64,000 bases of DNA from assembly GCF_003130205.1 (NCBI RefSeq), contig NZ_NRDF01000001.1:1-64000 (forward strand), written 5' to 3'. The notes beneath the pieces were generated by a model, which was not told the DNA's origin, made no database searches, and saw only the letters and a program-made list of their open reading frames with translations. The DNA comes from Aggregatibacter actinomycetemcomitans (GTDB taxonomy: Bacteria; Pseudomonadota; Gammaproteobacteria; Enterobacterales; Pasteurellaceae). Shown here piece by piece: positions 17,861-27,851 of the stretch. A program made the translations under genes and the position numbers. Numbering within the stretch: the first letter of the stretch is position 1; the number at the start of each line of letters is the position of its first letter.

Positions 17861-19623
17861 TAGTGAATATCCTGTTGTCGTTGGGCTAATAATTCGGCGA
17901 AGAAACCTTGGTGTTGCAGTTGGTCAAAATGCCCTTGCTGGATAATTTGCCCGTGGCGCATGACCAAAATATTGTCGCATTGTTTCAGATCTTCAATGCG
18001 GTGGGTAATCATGACTGTGGTTTGTTGTTGGCTAATTTGTTGTAATGCCTGTAACACCTGATTTTCCGATTGGGCATCCAGGCTGGCGGTAGGTTCGTCC
18101 AGTAACAGCAAATCGCCCTTGCGCAGCAATGCTCGAGCCACTGCCAAACGCTGCGCCTGTCCCACGGAAACGCCGATACCGCCTTCTTTAATTTCTGCCT
18201 CCAGACCAAGCCGATCGGTAAACTCTTTTGCTTGTGCCAAATGCAAGGCATGATCAATTTCCCGTTCGTCGGTTTGAATATCACCCAGCAATAAATTTTC
18301 TTTGATGGTGCCTTGTAGCAACAACGGGTTTTGCCCCACCCAAGCGATATGTTTACGCCATTGCATTAAATCCAGATCGCGCAATTCCTGTCCATTGATT
18401 TTCAGGCTGCCTTGATAGGGCAGAAAGCCTAACATGGCGTTGATGAGCGAGGTTTTGCCGGCGCCGCTTTGCCCGACGATGGCAATGTGGTTACGTGGCG
18501 GAATAGAAAAATTCAGGGCTTCCGTCAGCGGTTTGCCTTGCGGTGACAAGACCACCAGATTTTCACCTGAAATTTCCACCGCACTTTTTCCTTCAAATGC
18601 CGCTTTTTTATCGCCTTGGGCGATTAAATAATCGGCTTCCAGAAAATCCACAATGGCATCCGCCGCCCCGATACCGGCGGCGCGGTCGTGATAATAGGTG
18701 CCGAGATCGCGCAACGGTTGATAAAATTCCGGTGCGAGAATCAAGCAGAAGAAACCGATAAACAATGTGATTGGCGTGTCGTAAGTGCCGAATTCGATTT
18801 GTCCTAAATAACTGAAACCGAAATACACCGCCATTAATGCGATAGAGATGGAAGTGAAAAATTCCAGTACGGCAGAGGAGAGGAACGCCATTTTCAGCAC
18901 GTCCATCGTGGTTTCACGGAAGTCTTCCGTGCTTTCTTCAATGTAGTGGGTTTGTTCCGCAGTGCGGTCAAATAAACGTAAGGTTTCCAAGCCGCGTAGC
19001 CGATCTAAAAATTGCCCGCTTAAACGGGCGAGGGTATCCATGTTCTTTTGGCTGCTGTCCGCCGCTGCTTTGCCCACTAAAATCATGAAAATCGGAATCA
19101 GCGGTGCGGTGCCCATTAAAATTAAACCCGCTGCCCAGTTTAACGGAAACACGGCGATTAGAACAATGATCGGCACAATAGCGGAAAGCACCTGTTGCGG
19201 CAAATAGCGGGCGTAGAAATTGTGCAGGTTTTCCACCTGCTCCAACATGATCGTCGCCCAGCTGCCCGCCGGTTTGTTGTTAATGGTGGCAGGCCCCACC
19301 TGATGAATTTTATCCAGAATTTGCCGGCGAATACTATTTCGTAATAATTGACCGCACTTAAAGCCGATTTTTTCCCGTAACCATAAAATCAGCGCGCGCA
19401 ATGCAAAGCCCGCAATCAAGCCGACAAAATAGGGTACAAGACCACTAATTGCTTTATTAACAATAATGAGTTCATACAGCAATGATGCCAGTAAATAGGT
19501 TTGCGCCACGAGAATGACGGAAGAAAGGGAAGCAAGGAGGATGTTAAGGTTTAAATATTCTTTAATTGGCTTTTGCTGCGTGCGTAACCATTGTTGCAAA
19601 TACTTTTGACGGGATTTGTCCAT
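17860..19623 (-). CDS. cydD: Glutathione/cysteine ABC exporter subunit CydD
   Basis: The partner of CydC, 587 residues. A transmembrane domain precedes an ATPase domain with Walker A GQSGAGKTSL, Walker B DLLLLDEPTASLD and the characteristic degenerate signature VSVGQAQRLAVARALL in place of LSGGQ. That variation also occurs in E. coli CydD. The order cydD-cydC with trxB upstream on the same strand is a known neighbourhood in Haemophilus and enteric bacteria, linking thiol export and thioredoxin reduction. Its ribosome site is weak. Confidence 0.94.
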   Translation of the reverse strand: MDKSRQKYLQQWLRTQQKPIKEYLNLNILLASLSSVILVAQTYLLASLLYELIIVNKAISGLVPYFVGLIAGFALRALILWLREKIGFKCGQLLRNSIRRQILDKIHQVGPATINNKPAGSWATIMLEQVENLHNFYARYLPQQVLSAIVPIIVLIAVFPLNWAAGLILMGTAPLIPIFMILVGKAAADSSQKNMDTLARLSGQFLDRLRGLETLRLFDRTAEQTHYIEESTEDFRETTMDVLKMAFLSSAVLEFFTSISIALMAVYFGFSYLGQIEFGTYDTPITLFIGFFCLILAPEFYQPLRDLGTYYHDRAAGIGAADAIVDFLEADYLIAQGDKKAAFEGKSAVEISGENLVVLSPQGKPLTEALNFSIPPRNHIAIVGQSGAGKTSLINAMLGFLPYQGSLKINGQELRDLDLMQWRKHIAWVGQNPLLLQGTIKENLLLGDIQTDEREIDHALHLAQAKEFTDRLGLEAEIKEGGIGVSVGQAQRLAVARALLRKGDLLLLDEPTASLDAQSENQVLQALQQISQQQTTVMITHRIEDLKQCDNILVMRHGQIIQQGHFDQLQHQGFFAELLAQRQQDIH

Positions 19624-19659
19624 AAGTTGCGGTTTTTACAAAAGATAGAAAAAACATAA

Positions 19660-19678
19660 GGCGGGCTTAAAGCCCACC
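19660..19678 (-). terminator. Hairpin after trxB
   Basis: GGTGGGCTTTAAGCCCGCC read on the minus strand, followed by TTATGTTTTTT, lies between trxB and cydD. It could terminate or attenuate trxB transcripts before cydDC. Confidence 0.6.
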
Positions 19679-19726
19679 GTGTTATAACATCATGATTTTA
19701 TTGACGGAACACAACGCCCGTCTGAT

Positions 19727-20692
<966 letters not shown>

Positions 20693-20738
20693 TTAAAATA
20701 ATAGTTGAAAGGGCAGGTACATTATAGAAGATTTCCCG

Positions 20739-21596
20739 TCAGTACAACAACGAATAGATCAATCGGCGGTATTTATTAGCCACGGGATCATTGTTACCGA
20801 TGGCGGCTAAAATCGCTAAAAATTCCTGTTTGATTTTACCTTCTTCCGCGCTTAAATCCTGACGCAAAATCTTAAATAACAGATCCAGCGCTTCTTCATT
20901 GCGGTTGGCTTGATGTAATTGCAACGCCAGTTTTAAGGCAAGATCGTTTGTCGGCTGTTGGGCAAATTCTTCTTGTAATTGCTGGATTTCCGGCGTGTCG
21001 GCAGCTTTAATCAATAATTCAATTTGCGCCTGTAAGCCCTGCCAGCGGCTGTCACGATCCTGCAGCGGAATCTTATTTAAAATCTGCTGCGCCGGCTCGG
21101 TTTTCTTCATGGCGATATAGGTTTCCGCATAGAGCAGCGCAATTTCACTGTTTTTCTGGTCGGACAACTCCCAGGCGTCTTTTAACAACGGCAATGCCTG
21201 TTCATAATTTTCGACCGCAAGCAATTCCAGCGCCTGATTAAACTTAATTTCTTCCTCTTTCGGCAAAATCGCACTCAAACGTTGTTGCAATGTGGTGTTA
21301 TCCAATACCCCTTGAAATGCATCCAACGCTTGCCCGTCTCTGAATAAATACGTAGTTGGCAACGCCTGAATGCGGAATTGCGCCACCACCATTTGTTCTT
21401 TTTCACAATCCACTTTGGCTAACACAAACTGCCCTTGGTATTGATTGGCGTAGCTTTCCAACGTTTTAACAAACGTCACGGAATCGGCCTGGCTTGGTGC
21501 ATAAAAGACAATGGCTAACGGGTAATTTTGGGAAAGTTGCAGGATTTCGTTAAGGTTATGTTCGTTGAGGTCGCGAATATAGGGAAAGTCGGTCAT
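20739..21596 (-). CDS. cnoX: Thioredoxin-like co-chaperone CnoX (YbbN), with altered active-site motif
   Basis: The 285-residue protein has an N-terminal thioredoxin fold (about 1-110) and a C-terminal TPR-like helical region. The family acts as a chlorine- or oxidant-activated holdase that delivers clients to GroEL or DnaK. The active-site loop reads FYAPSQADS. In E. coli the loop is SQHC, so the redox Cys of that motif is absent here, while the second conserved Cys (AKVDCEKEQ) is kept. The cis-Pro loop QALPTTYLF is present. It precedes trxB on the same strand. The ribosome site is weak. Confidence 0.88.
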   Translation of the reverse strand: MTDFPYIRDLNEHNLNEILQLSQNYPLAIVFYAPSQADSVTFVKTLESYANQYQGQFVLAKVDCEKEQMVVAQFRIQALPTTYLFRDGQALDAFQGVLDNTTLQQRLSAILPKEEEIKFNQALELLAVENYEQALPLLKDAWELSDQKNSEIALLYAETYIAMKKTEPAQQILNKIPLQDRDSRWQGLQAQIELLIKAADTPEIQQLQEEFAQQPTNDLALKLALQLHQANRNEEALDLLFKILRQDLSAEEGKIKQEFLAILAAIGNNDPVANKYRRLIYSLLY

Positions 21597-21736
21597 GATC
21601 GTCTCTTATTTTTTAGGTGAAATTAACGGGGCGCATTATAGCAAAGTGCGGTCAGTTTTTTTAGTGTTTTTCATTTGAGTGTTTTTAAAAAAGGCGCGCG
21701 GGGAACGCGCACCGGCGTAATTATTCATATCTCGTC

Positions 21737-21805
21737 AAAAGTGCGGTGGTTTTTTCGAGTGTTTTTTGAACTCAAAAAACACGTTCAATATCCACCGCAC
21801 TTTTT
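21737..21805. terminator. Nested inverted repeat with USS arms
   Basis: AAAAGTGCGGTGG (21737-21749) pairs with CCACCGCACTTTTT (21792-21805). Between them TGTTTTTTGA and TCAAAAAACA form a second inner stem. It sits between cnoX and yeaD, both minus-strand genes. Another uptake signal lies at about 21644-21652. Confidence 0.65.
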
Positions 21806-21853
21806 CTGTCTTTTCCGGTGCATTCGGTAAATAACTCTCCCCTGTAATAGGGA

Positions 21854-21908
21854 TGGCGCGCGTCTCCCGATGCGTGCTTATTTTCAGAGATTGGGAACAT
21901 ACGTCAGA
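21854..21908. repeat. Degenerate copy of a GC-rich palindromic repeat
   Basis: GGCGCGCGTCTCCCGATGCG is followed by TGCTTATTTTCAGAGATTGG and a decayed right arm (ACATACGTCAG). The same left arm and spacer occur at 48015-48085, and the left arm again at 46517-46546. A related right-arm-like sequence lies at 21692-21716. The interval 21597-21926 is otherwise non-coding as far as I can see. Confidence 0.7.
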
Positions 21909-21926
21909 AATAACTAAAATCATTCA

Positions 21927-22751
21927 TTATTCCACCCGCAATCGCACCGCCACCGTTTCCCCCACGTCAAGATAGCGACTGATCCGTGCCGTTTCCACGC
22001 AGACCATGGTTTGATAGCCGTTTTCCGTCATGTTGCCCGTTGGTTTTTGCCATGGGTTCCACAGTACTACATCGCCGGCATTGTGGTGTTCTACAATAAT
22101 CGTGCGTTGATTGCCGTGGTCGTGAATTTCCGTCGGTTGTGGTGGCGCGTTGTAAATGCAATCCACATTTTCGGCGATATGGCGCGGTGACGGAACGCTT
22201 TCCGTTTGACGGGTGAGGGAGTTGAAACATTCCGTCGGCAGGTTGGCAATGTCGGTACGGCTGATGTCGCCGATGTTGAAATAACTGTGTAGCGCCAGTT
22301 GCACCTTCTCCATTCCCGCTTCGCCGTAATGGGTAAAGCGCAGGTCGCAGTGTTCGCCGAAAAGCATTTCCACTTTCGCCAAGATGATATGTTGTGCTGA
22401 AAACAACGAAAAAACTAACCGCACTTTATCGGCGCGAATGTCGTAGTCGCTTAATTGCCACAGGCTGATGCGGGCGAAACCGTGCGCGGGCGTGCCGGCA
22501 TTGTTAAACCACGGGTAGCAAATAGGAATGCCACCGCGAATTGCCGTGCCGGTTTCAAAGGGTTCGATTTCGCTTAACCACAGTACGTCCTGTTTACTGT
22601 GCGCCGGCTGCCAACTGAATAAATGCGCCCCTTGTAACGCGATTTTTGCCGTGCCGACAGCGTGTTGTAAATGTAAAACGGGAATCTCGTTATAAGTATA
22701 TAAGCTCAGTTCGGGCGTGATTTGTTGTTGTCGTTGAATGTTGATCATCAT
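21927..22751 (-). CDS. yeaD: D-hexose-6-phosphate mutarotase (YeaD family)
   Basis: This soluble aldose-1-epimerase-like enzyme (about 274 residues) interconverts the anomers of glucose 6-phosphate and similar sugars. Recognisable features are QGAHLFSWQPA, RGGIPICYPWF, the catalytic His in LALHSYFNIGDI, and VVLWNPWQK with the downstream Glu in MVCVETA. AAGGACAAG precedes two consecutive ATGs (22751 and 22748); the spacing slightly favours the second. An uptake signal is embedded in the coding region near 22420. Confidence 0.9.
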   Translation of the reverse strand: MMINIQRQQQITPELSLYTYNEIPVLHLQHAVGTAKIALQGAHLFSWQPAHSKQDVLWLSEIEPFETGTAIRGGIPICYPWFNNAGTPAHGFARISLWQLSDYDIRADKVRLVFSLFSAQHIILAKVEMLFGEHCDLRFTHYGEAGMEKVQLALHSYFNIGDISRTDIANLPTECFNSLTRQTESVPSPRHIAENVDCIYNAPPQPTEIHDHGNQRTIIVEHHNAGDVVLWNPWQKPTGNMTENGYQTMVCVETARISRYLDVGETVAVRLRVE

Positions 22752-22812
22752 CTTGTCCTTGTTGATTCAGAAAGAAGGGAAATCTGCTATACTGTGCCGA
22801 CTTTTTTAACAG

Positions 22813-24741
22813 ATGAAAAAGATAATGGCGTATTCGGAACAAATTAGCAAGGTATTTTCCCATGACGGCGAGTTAAGCGCGCATATCAAGGGCTTTCGTC
22901 CCCGCGCGGAACAGCAGGACATGGCGATGGCGGTGGGCAAAGCCATTGAACGGCATGGGGCGTTGGTGGTGGAAGCCGGCACTGGTACGGGTAAAACCTT
23001 TGCCTATTTGGCGCCGGCGCTGTTGGCAAAAAAGAAAACCATTATTTCCACCGGTTCCAAAAACTTGCAGGATCAGCTGTTTAATCGCGACCTGCCTGCC
23101 ATTCAAAAAGCCCTGGGGTACAGCGGCAAAATCGCGTTATTAAAAGGGCGTGCCAATTATTTATGTTTGGAACGGCTGGAACAGGTCATTGCGCAGGGCA
23201 TACTGGGCGATCGCAGCGTGTTGCATGATTTATCCAAAGTACGTAAATGGCGCAATACCACGAAAACCGGCGATTTGTCCGAATGTATTGAAATTGCCGA
23301 AGACAGTCCGATTCTGCCGCAATTAACCAGCACTGCCGAAAGTTGCCTTGGCAGTGATTGCCCGAATTATGCCGATTGTTATGTGGCGCTGGCGCGTAAA
23401 AAAGCGCTCAATGCGGATTTGGTGGTGGTTAATCATCATTTATTTTTTGCCGACATGGCGGTGAAAGAAAACGGCTTCGGTGAATTGATTCCCAATGCGG
23501 AAGTGATCGTGTTTGACGAAGCTCATCAGCTCCCCGACATCGCCAGTCAATATTTCGGGCAATCGGTCACTTCTCGCCAACTGTTTGATTTGTGCAAAGA
23601 TATTCAAATTACGTACCGCACTGAAGTGAAAGACATGAAACAACTCGGTGTGGCAGCGGATCAACTGGTAAAAATCGTGCAGGATTTCCGGTTAATTCTG
23701 GGAGAAGGCAATCTGCGTGGCAATTGGCGGCAAATGTTGCAACAAAGTGCGGTCAAAAAATCCTTTGATTTTTTATTGGAAAAACTTAATTTTACGGCGG
23801 AAGTGGTGAAGCTCGGCTTGGGGCGTTCGCAAACCCTGGACAGCATTTTCGAGCGTATCGCCCAGTTACAAAATTTGCTGAAACGCCTCACGGAAACGGA
23901 AATTACCGGCTATTGCTATTGGTTTGAATGTATCGGGCGTCAATTCGGTTTGCACATTACGCCGCTGACCGTGGCGGATAAATTCGGCGAGCAAATGGCG
24001 AAGCAAAAATGCGCCTGGATTTTCACTTCGGCGACCTTGGAAGTAGGCGGGACTTTTGAACATTTCTGCCATCGGTTAGGCATTCAAAACGCGACGCAGA
24101 AAATTCTGCCGAGCCCGTTTAATTACGCGCAACAATCCCTGCTTTGCGTGCCGCGTTATCTGCCGGTAACCAATCACAGCAGCACGTTCAGTCAATTGGG
24201 TAAAATGTTGCTGCCGATTATTGAGGCCAACCAAGGGCGTTGTTTTGTGCTTTGTACCTCTTATGCCATGATGCGCAGTTTGGCGGAATATTTCCGCGAA
24301 CACAGCGAGCTGACCATTTTGTTACAGGGCGAAACGGCGAAAGGCACTTTGTTGGAACAATTTATTTCGCAATCCCACAGCGTGCTGGTGGCGACCTCCA
24401 GTTTCTGGGAGGGCGTGGATGTACGCGGTGACGCGTTGTCCTTGGTGATTATTGACAAACTGCCGTTTACCGCGCCGGATGAACCGCTGCTGAAAGCGCG
24501 CATTGAAGATTGCCGTTTACAAGGCGGCGATCCCTTTAATGATATTCAGATTCCCGAAGCGGTGATTACCTTGAAGCAGGGTGTCGGGCGCTTAATTCGT
24601 GACGTCACCGATCGCGGCGCGGTCATTATTTGCGATAATCGCTTGGTGATGCGTTCTTATGGCGAAACCTTTTTGCGCAGTTTGCCGAATTTTAAACGTA
24701 CGCGGGATTTGCACAAAGTGGTACAATTCCTCACAACATAA
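22813..24741 (+). CDS. yoaA: ATP-dependent helicase YoaA (DinG/XPD-like, iron-sulfur)
   Basis: A 642-residue superfamily 2 helicase implicated in DNA repair through association with the replication clamp-loader subunit chi. Walker A is EAGTGTGKTFAYL; Walker B is VIVFDEAHQLPD. Four cysteines fit an iron-sulfur cluster (NYLCLERL, then SCLGSDCPNYADC). Motif V-VI sequences are ATSSFWEGVDVRGD and QGVGRLIRD. ATGs at 22813 and 22825 are both possible. It starts a plus-strand cluster with tsaB, slp and fadD whose order matches Haemophilus. Confidence 0.93.
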   Translation: MKKIMAYSEQISKVFSHDGELSAHIKGFRPRAEQQDMAMAVGKAIERHGALVVEAGTGTGKTFAYLAPALLAKKKTIISTGSKNLQDQLFNRDLPAIQKALGYSGKIALLKGRANYLCLERLEQVIAQGILGDRSVLHDLSKVRKWRNTTKTGDLSECIEIAEDSPILPQLTSTAESCLGSDCPNYADCYVALARKKALNADLVVVNHHLFFADMAVKENGFGELIPNAEVIVFDEAHQLPDIASQYFGQSVTSRQLFDLCKDIQITYRTEVKDMKQLGVAADQLVKIVQDFRLILGEGNLRGNWRQMLQQSAVKKSFDFLLEKLNFTAEVVKLGLGRSQTLDSIFERIAQLQNLLKRLTETEITGYCYWFECIGRQFGLHITPLTVADKFGEQMAKQKCAWIFTSATLEVGGTFEHFCHRLGIQNATQKILPSPFNYAQQSLLCVPRYLPVTNHSSTFSQLGKMLLPIIEANQGRCFVLCTSYAMMRSLAEYFREHSELTILLQGETAKGTLLEQFISQSHSVLVATSSFWEGVDVRGDALSLVIIDKLPFTAPDEPLLKARIEDCRLQGGDPFNDIQIPEAVITLKQGVGRLIRDVTDRGAVIICDNRLVMRSYGETFLRSLPNFKRTRDLHKVVQFLTT

Positions 24742-24762
24742 TAAAGAAGAATCGGAATAACG

Positions 24763-25485
24763 ATGAAAAACGTCACATTGCTTGCTTTAGATACGGCAAC
24801 AGAAGCCTGTTCCGTCGCCTTGTTACGCGGTGGGGAAAAGATACATTCGGAACAATTTGCACAACGTGAACACACCAAGCATATTTTGCCGATGGTGGAT
24901 GAAATTTTGGCGCGGGCGGGGATTAAACTCCATCAGGTGGATGCCTTGGTTTTCGGGCGCGGTCCGGGCAGTTTTACCGGTGTTCGAATCGGAGCGGGCA
25001 TTGTGCAAGGGTTGGCGTTCGGTGCCAATTTGCCGGTGATCCCTGTGTCCAACTTAGCCGCCATGGCACAAGCCGCTTATGTGCAATATCAGGCGGAAAA
25101 TGTGCTGACCGCCATCGACGCGCGCATGAATGAAGTGTATTTTGCCCAATGGCAAGCGCAAAAAGTGCGGTCGGATTTCGGCACGTTTTTAGCTTGGCAA
25201 CCCATCATTGCCGAGCAGGTGTGCAGCCCGTCGAAAGTGCTTGAGCAGGTGGAGCAACAGATTCGTGGCGATACGGTTCTTGCCGGCAGCGGTTGGGCAG
25301 CGTACCCGCAACTCACCGAGGCTAATCTTGGTAAAAGCACCGATATTACCCTGCCTTCGGCATTGTATATGCTGGATTTGGCGCTGCCGAAGTGGTTTGC
25401 CGGCGAGACCATCAGCCCGTTGGAAATCGAACCGATTTACTTACGTAACGAAGTCACTTGGAAGAAATTACCGGGACGGGAATAG
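24763..25485 (+). CDS. tsaB: tRNA threonylcarbamoyladenosine synthesis protein TsaB
   Basis: The 240-residue ASKHA-fold protein pairs with TsaD and TsaE to make t6A at position 37 of ANN-decoding tRNAs. Typical features are LLALDTATEACSVAL at the N-terminus, REHTKHILPMVDEIL, FGRGPGSFTGVRIGAG and GLAFGANLPVIPVSNLAA. The length fits the family. It starts 21 bases after yoaA and is probably in the same operon. One uptake signal lies within it near 25161. Confidence 0.94.
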   Translation: MKNVTLLALDTATEACSVALLRGGEKIHSEQFAQREHTKHILPMVDEILARAGIKLHQVDALVFGRGPGSFTGVRIGAGIVQGLAFGANLPVIPVSNLAAMAQAAYVQYQAENVLTAIDARMNEVYFAQWQAQKVRSDFGTFLAWQPIIAEQVCSPSKVLEQVEQQIRGDTVLAGSGWAAYPQLTEANLGKSTDITLPSALYMLDLALPKWFAGETISPLEIEPIYLRNEVTWKKLPGRE

Positions 25486-25516
25486 ATCTTAATTACCTTT
25501 TAAAAGGAGAATTAAA

Positions 25517-26074
25517 ATGAACAAAAAAACACTTTTATTTTGCACCGCACTTTCCCTTGTGTTAACCGGCTGTGTGTCGGCGCCGCAGGGTTTGGAAGCT
25601 AAACAGTTCGAAGCGTTAAATCTGAAAAATGTGCAGGCGCAGGATTACGATTGCCGCTGCCTGAAAGTGCGCTTGGGCGGTAAAGTGGTTTCTGCCAAAG
25701 CATTAAAAGATAAAACCAAAATTGAAGTATTGAATCAAACAGTGGCGTACTTTTCCGCAAAACCTATCGTGGATAGCCACAGCAGCGGACGTTTTATCGC
25801 CTATTTAAACGGCTTTGTGGATCCGGAAAATCTGAAAGATCAGTATGTGACAGTTGGTGGCGTGCTGAGCGGCAAAGAGCAGGGCAAAATTGAGCAGGCG
25901 GATTACAGTTATCCCGTGGTTCAAGCCGATCAATACCGCATTTGGAAGCTGGTGAAAGAATATTATTACGACCCTGACGACATTTATGATTACGCGCCGT
26001 TTTACCCTTACGGCTGGGGATTTTCGTCCCGCTTCTTTTGGGCCCAACCGCGCGTGCGCTATAATTTATATTAA
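25517..26074 (+). CDS. Slp-family outer membrane lipoprotein
   Basis: This 185-residue lipoprotein has the lipobox LTGC with the lipidated Cys near residue 19, followed by VSAPQGLEAKQFEALNL. The body matches Slp/YeaY proteins: RLGGKVVSAKALKDKTKIEVL, SSGRFIAYLNGFVDPE and YPVVQADQYRIWK. The C-terminus is rich in Tyr, Pro and Phe. The E. coli homologue Slp is a starvation- and acid-induced outer membrane lipoprotein; the exact role is unknown. AAAAGGAG precedes the ATG, and an uptake signal overlaps codons near 25541. Confidence 0.85.
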   Translation: MNKKTLLFCTALSLVLTGCVSAPQGLEAKQFEALNLKNVQAQDYDCRCLKVRLGGKVVSAKALKDKTKIEVLNQTVAYFSAKPIVDSHSSGRFIAYLNGFVDPENLKDQYVTVGGVLSGKEQGKIEQADYSYPVVQADQYRIWKLVKEYYYDPDDIYDYAPFYPYGWGFSSRFFWAQPRVRYNLY

Positions 26075-26115
26075 TTAACCGATTAACAATAACCAAACTT
26101 CCCTAAGGAACGGCA

Positions 26116-27785
26116 ATGGAAAAACTTTGGTTTAAAAATTATCTGGAAGGTGCGGAGCGTCAATTAGACACCTCGGAATACGATTCGATTTTAGATATGT
26201 TTGAAAAAGCGGTACGCGAACATCCCGATCGCGCCGCTTATATTAATATGGGCAAGGTGTTGACATTCCGTAAATTGGAAGAACGTAGTCGTGCTTTTGC
26301 CGCCTATTTGCAAAATGAACTGAAATTGGAACGCGGTGATCGCGTGGCATTAATGATGCCGAACTTGTTGCAATATCCCATTGCGTTGTTCGGGGTGTTG
26401 CGCGCCGGATTGGTGGTGGTCAACGTGAACCCGCTTTATACCCCGCGCGAGTTGGAACACCAGCTGCAGGATAGCGGCGCCAAAGCTATTGTGGTGGTGT
26501 CGAATTTTGCCTCCACCTTGGAAAAAGTGGTGTTTAACACCGTTGTGAAGCATGTGATTTTAACCCGCATGGGCGATCAGCTTTCTTTCGGTAAACGCAC
26601 TTTGGTGAATTTCGTGGTGAAATATGTGAAAAAGCTGGTGCCGAAATATAAACTGCCGAATGCGGTAACTTTCCGTGAGGTGTTGAGTGTGGGAAAATAT
26701 CGCCAATATGTGCGCCCGCAAATGGAACGGGACGATTTGGCGTTCCTGCAATATACCGGCGGCACTACGGGTGTCGCGAAAGGGGCGATGTTATCCCACG
26801 GCAATATTATCGTGAACGTATTCCAAGCCAAATGGATTGCTTATCCGTTTGTGGGCGATCGTGGACGTGAACGCTTGGCGATCCTCGCGTTGCCGCTTTA
26901 TCATGTCTTTGCGCTAACGGTAAACTGCTTATTATTCATTGAGTTAGGTGTGACCGCTGTGTTGATTACCAACCCGCGCGATATTGAAGGCTTTGTGAAA
27001 GAGATGAAAAAGCACCGCTTTGTGGCGATAACCGGGGTGAATACCTTATTCAATGCCTTGTTAAACAATGAGAATTTCAAAGAAGTGAATTTCTCCGCAT
27101 TGAAACTTTCTGTCGGCGGCGGCATGGCGATTCAACAAGCCGTAGCCACCCGCTGGCATGAATTGACCGGTTGTAACATCATCGAAGGCTATGGCATGAC
27201 GGAATGTTCTCCGTTGATTGCCGCCTGTCTGGTGAATGTGGTGAAACATAACGGCAGTATCGGCGTGCCGGTGCCGAATACGGACATTAAAATTATTAAA
27301 GAAGATGACACGGAAGCGGCTATCGGAGAAGCGGGCGAGTTATGGGTGAAAGGCGGGCAGGTTATGCAAGGCTATTGGCAGCGCCCGGAAGCTACCGCCG
27401 AAGTGATTAAAGACGGCTGGATGGCGACCGGCGACATTGTGATCATGGACGAAAGTTACAGTTTGCGCATTGTGGATCGCAAAAAAGACATGATTTTGGT
27501 ATCCGGTTTTAACGTGTACCCGAATGAAATCGAAGATGTAGTGATGCTGAATAGCAAGGTTTCCGAAGTGGTTGCCATCGGCGTGCCTCATGAGGTTTCC
27601 AGCGAAACCATTAAAATTTTCGTAGTGAAAAAAGACGATTGCGTAAACATTGCCGCGAACATTTAACGGGCTACAAAATCCCGAAAGATATTGAATTCCG
27701 CGAGGAATTGCCGAAAAGTAATGTGGGCAAGATTTTGCGTCGCGTGTTGCGTGACGAGGAGCTGGCTAAGCGTCCGGCGGATTAA
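26116..27785 (+). pseudogene. fadD: Long-chain fatty acid-CoA ligase with a C-terminal frameshift
   Basis: The gene encodes an ANL-superfamily acyl-CoA synthetase that activates fatty acids with ATP and CoA at the inner membrane. Motifs are intact through [24 protein letters not shown] and [14 protein letters not shown]. The frame then stops at 27664-27666, just after FVVKKDDC. From about 27638 another frame continues the family: [20 protein letters not shown], then [17 protein letters not shown], ending at 27785. Compared with family members, a few codons (the expected SLTEE-like segment) and the frame are lost, consistent with a small deletion of 3n+1 bases. The truncated 516-residue product lacks the C-terminal motif containing the catalytic Lys, so adenylation should be impaired. 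A sequencing error is less likely because codons also appear to be missing. Confidence 0.8.
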
Positions 27786-27814
27786 ATCGTCATTTCAAAA
27801 ACATTAATTAGGAA

Positions 27815-27842
27815 AAGAGAATATCGCACGGCATTCTCTTGT
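27815..27842 (+). terminator. Hairpin between fadD and rnd
   Basis: AAGAGAAT (27815-27822) pairs with ATTCTCTT (27833-27840) just 11 bases before the rnd start. It may terminate fadD transcripts or occlude the rnd start; no strong Shine-Dalgarno is seen for rnd. Confidence 0.5.
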
Positions 27843-27851
27843 TATTTCATT

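Noticed and set aside
21735-21923. A 62-codon minus-strand ORF between cnoX and yeaD
   Set aside because: It is built from an uptake signal pair and the GC-rich palindromic repeat, and has no plausible domain. I treat it as non-coding.
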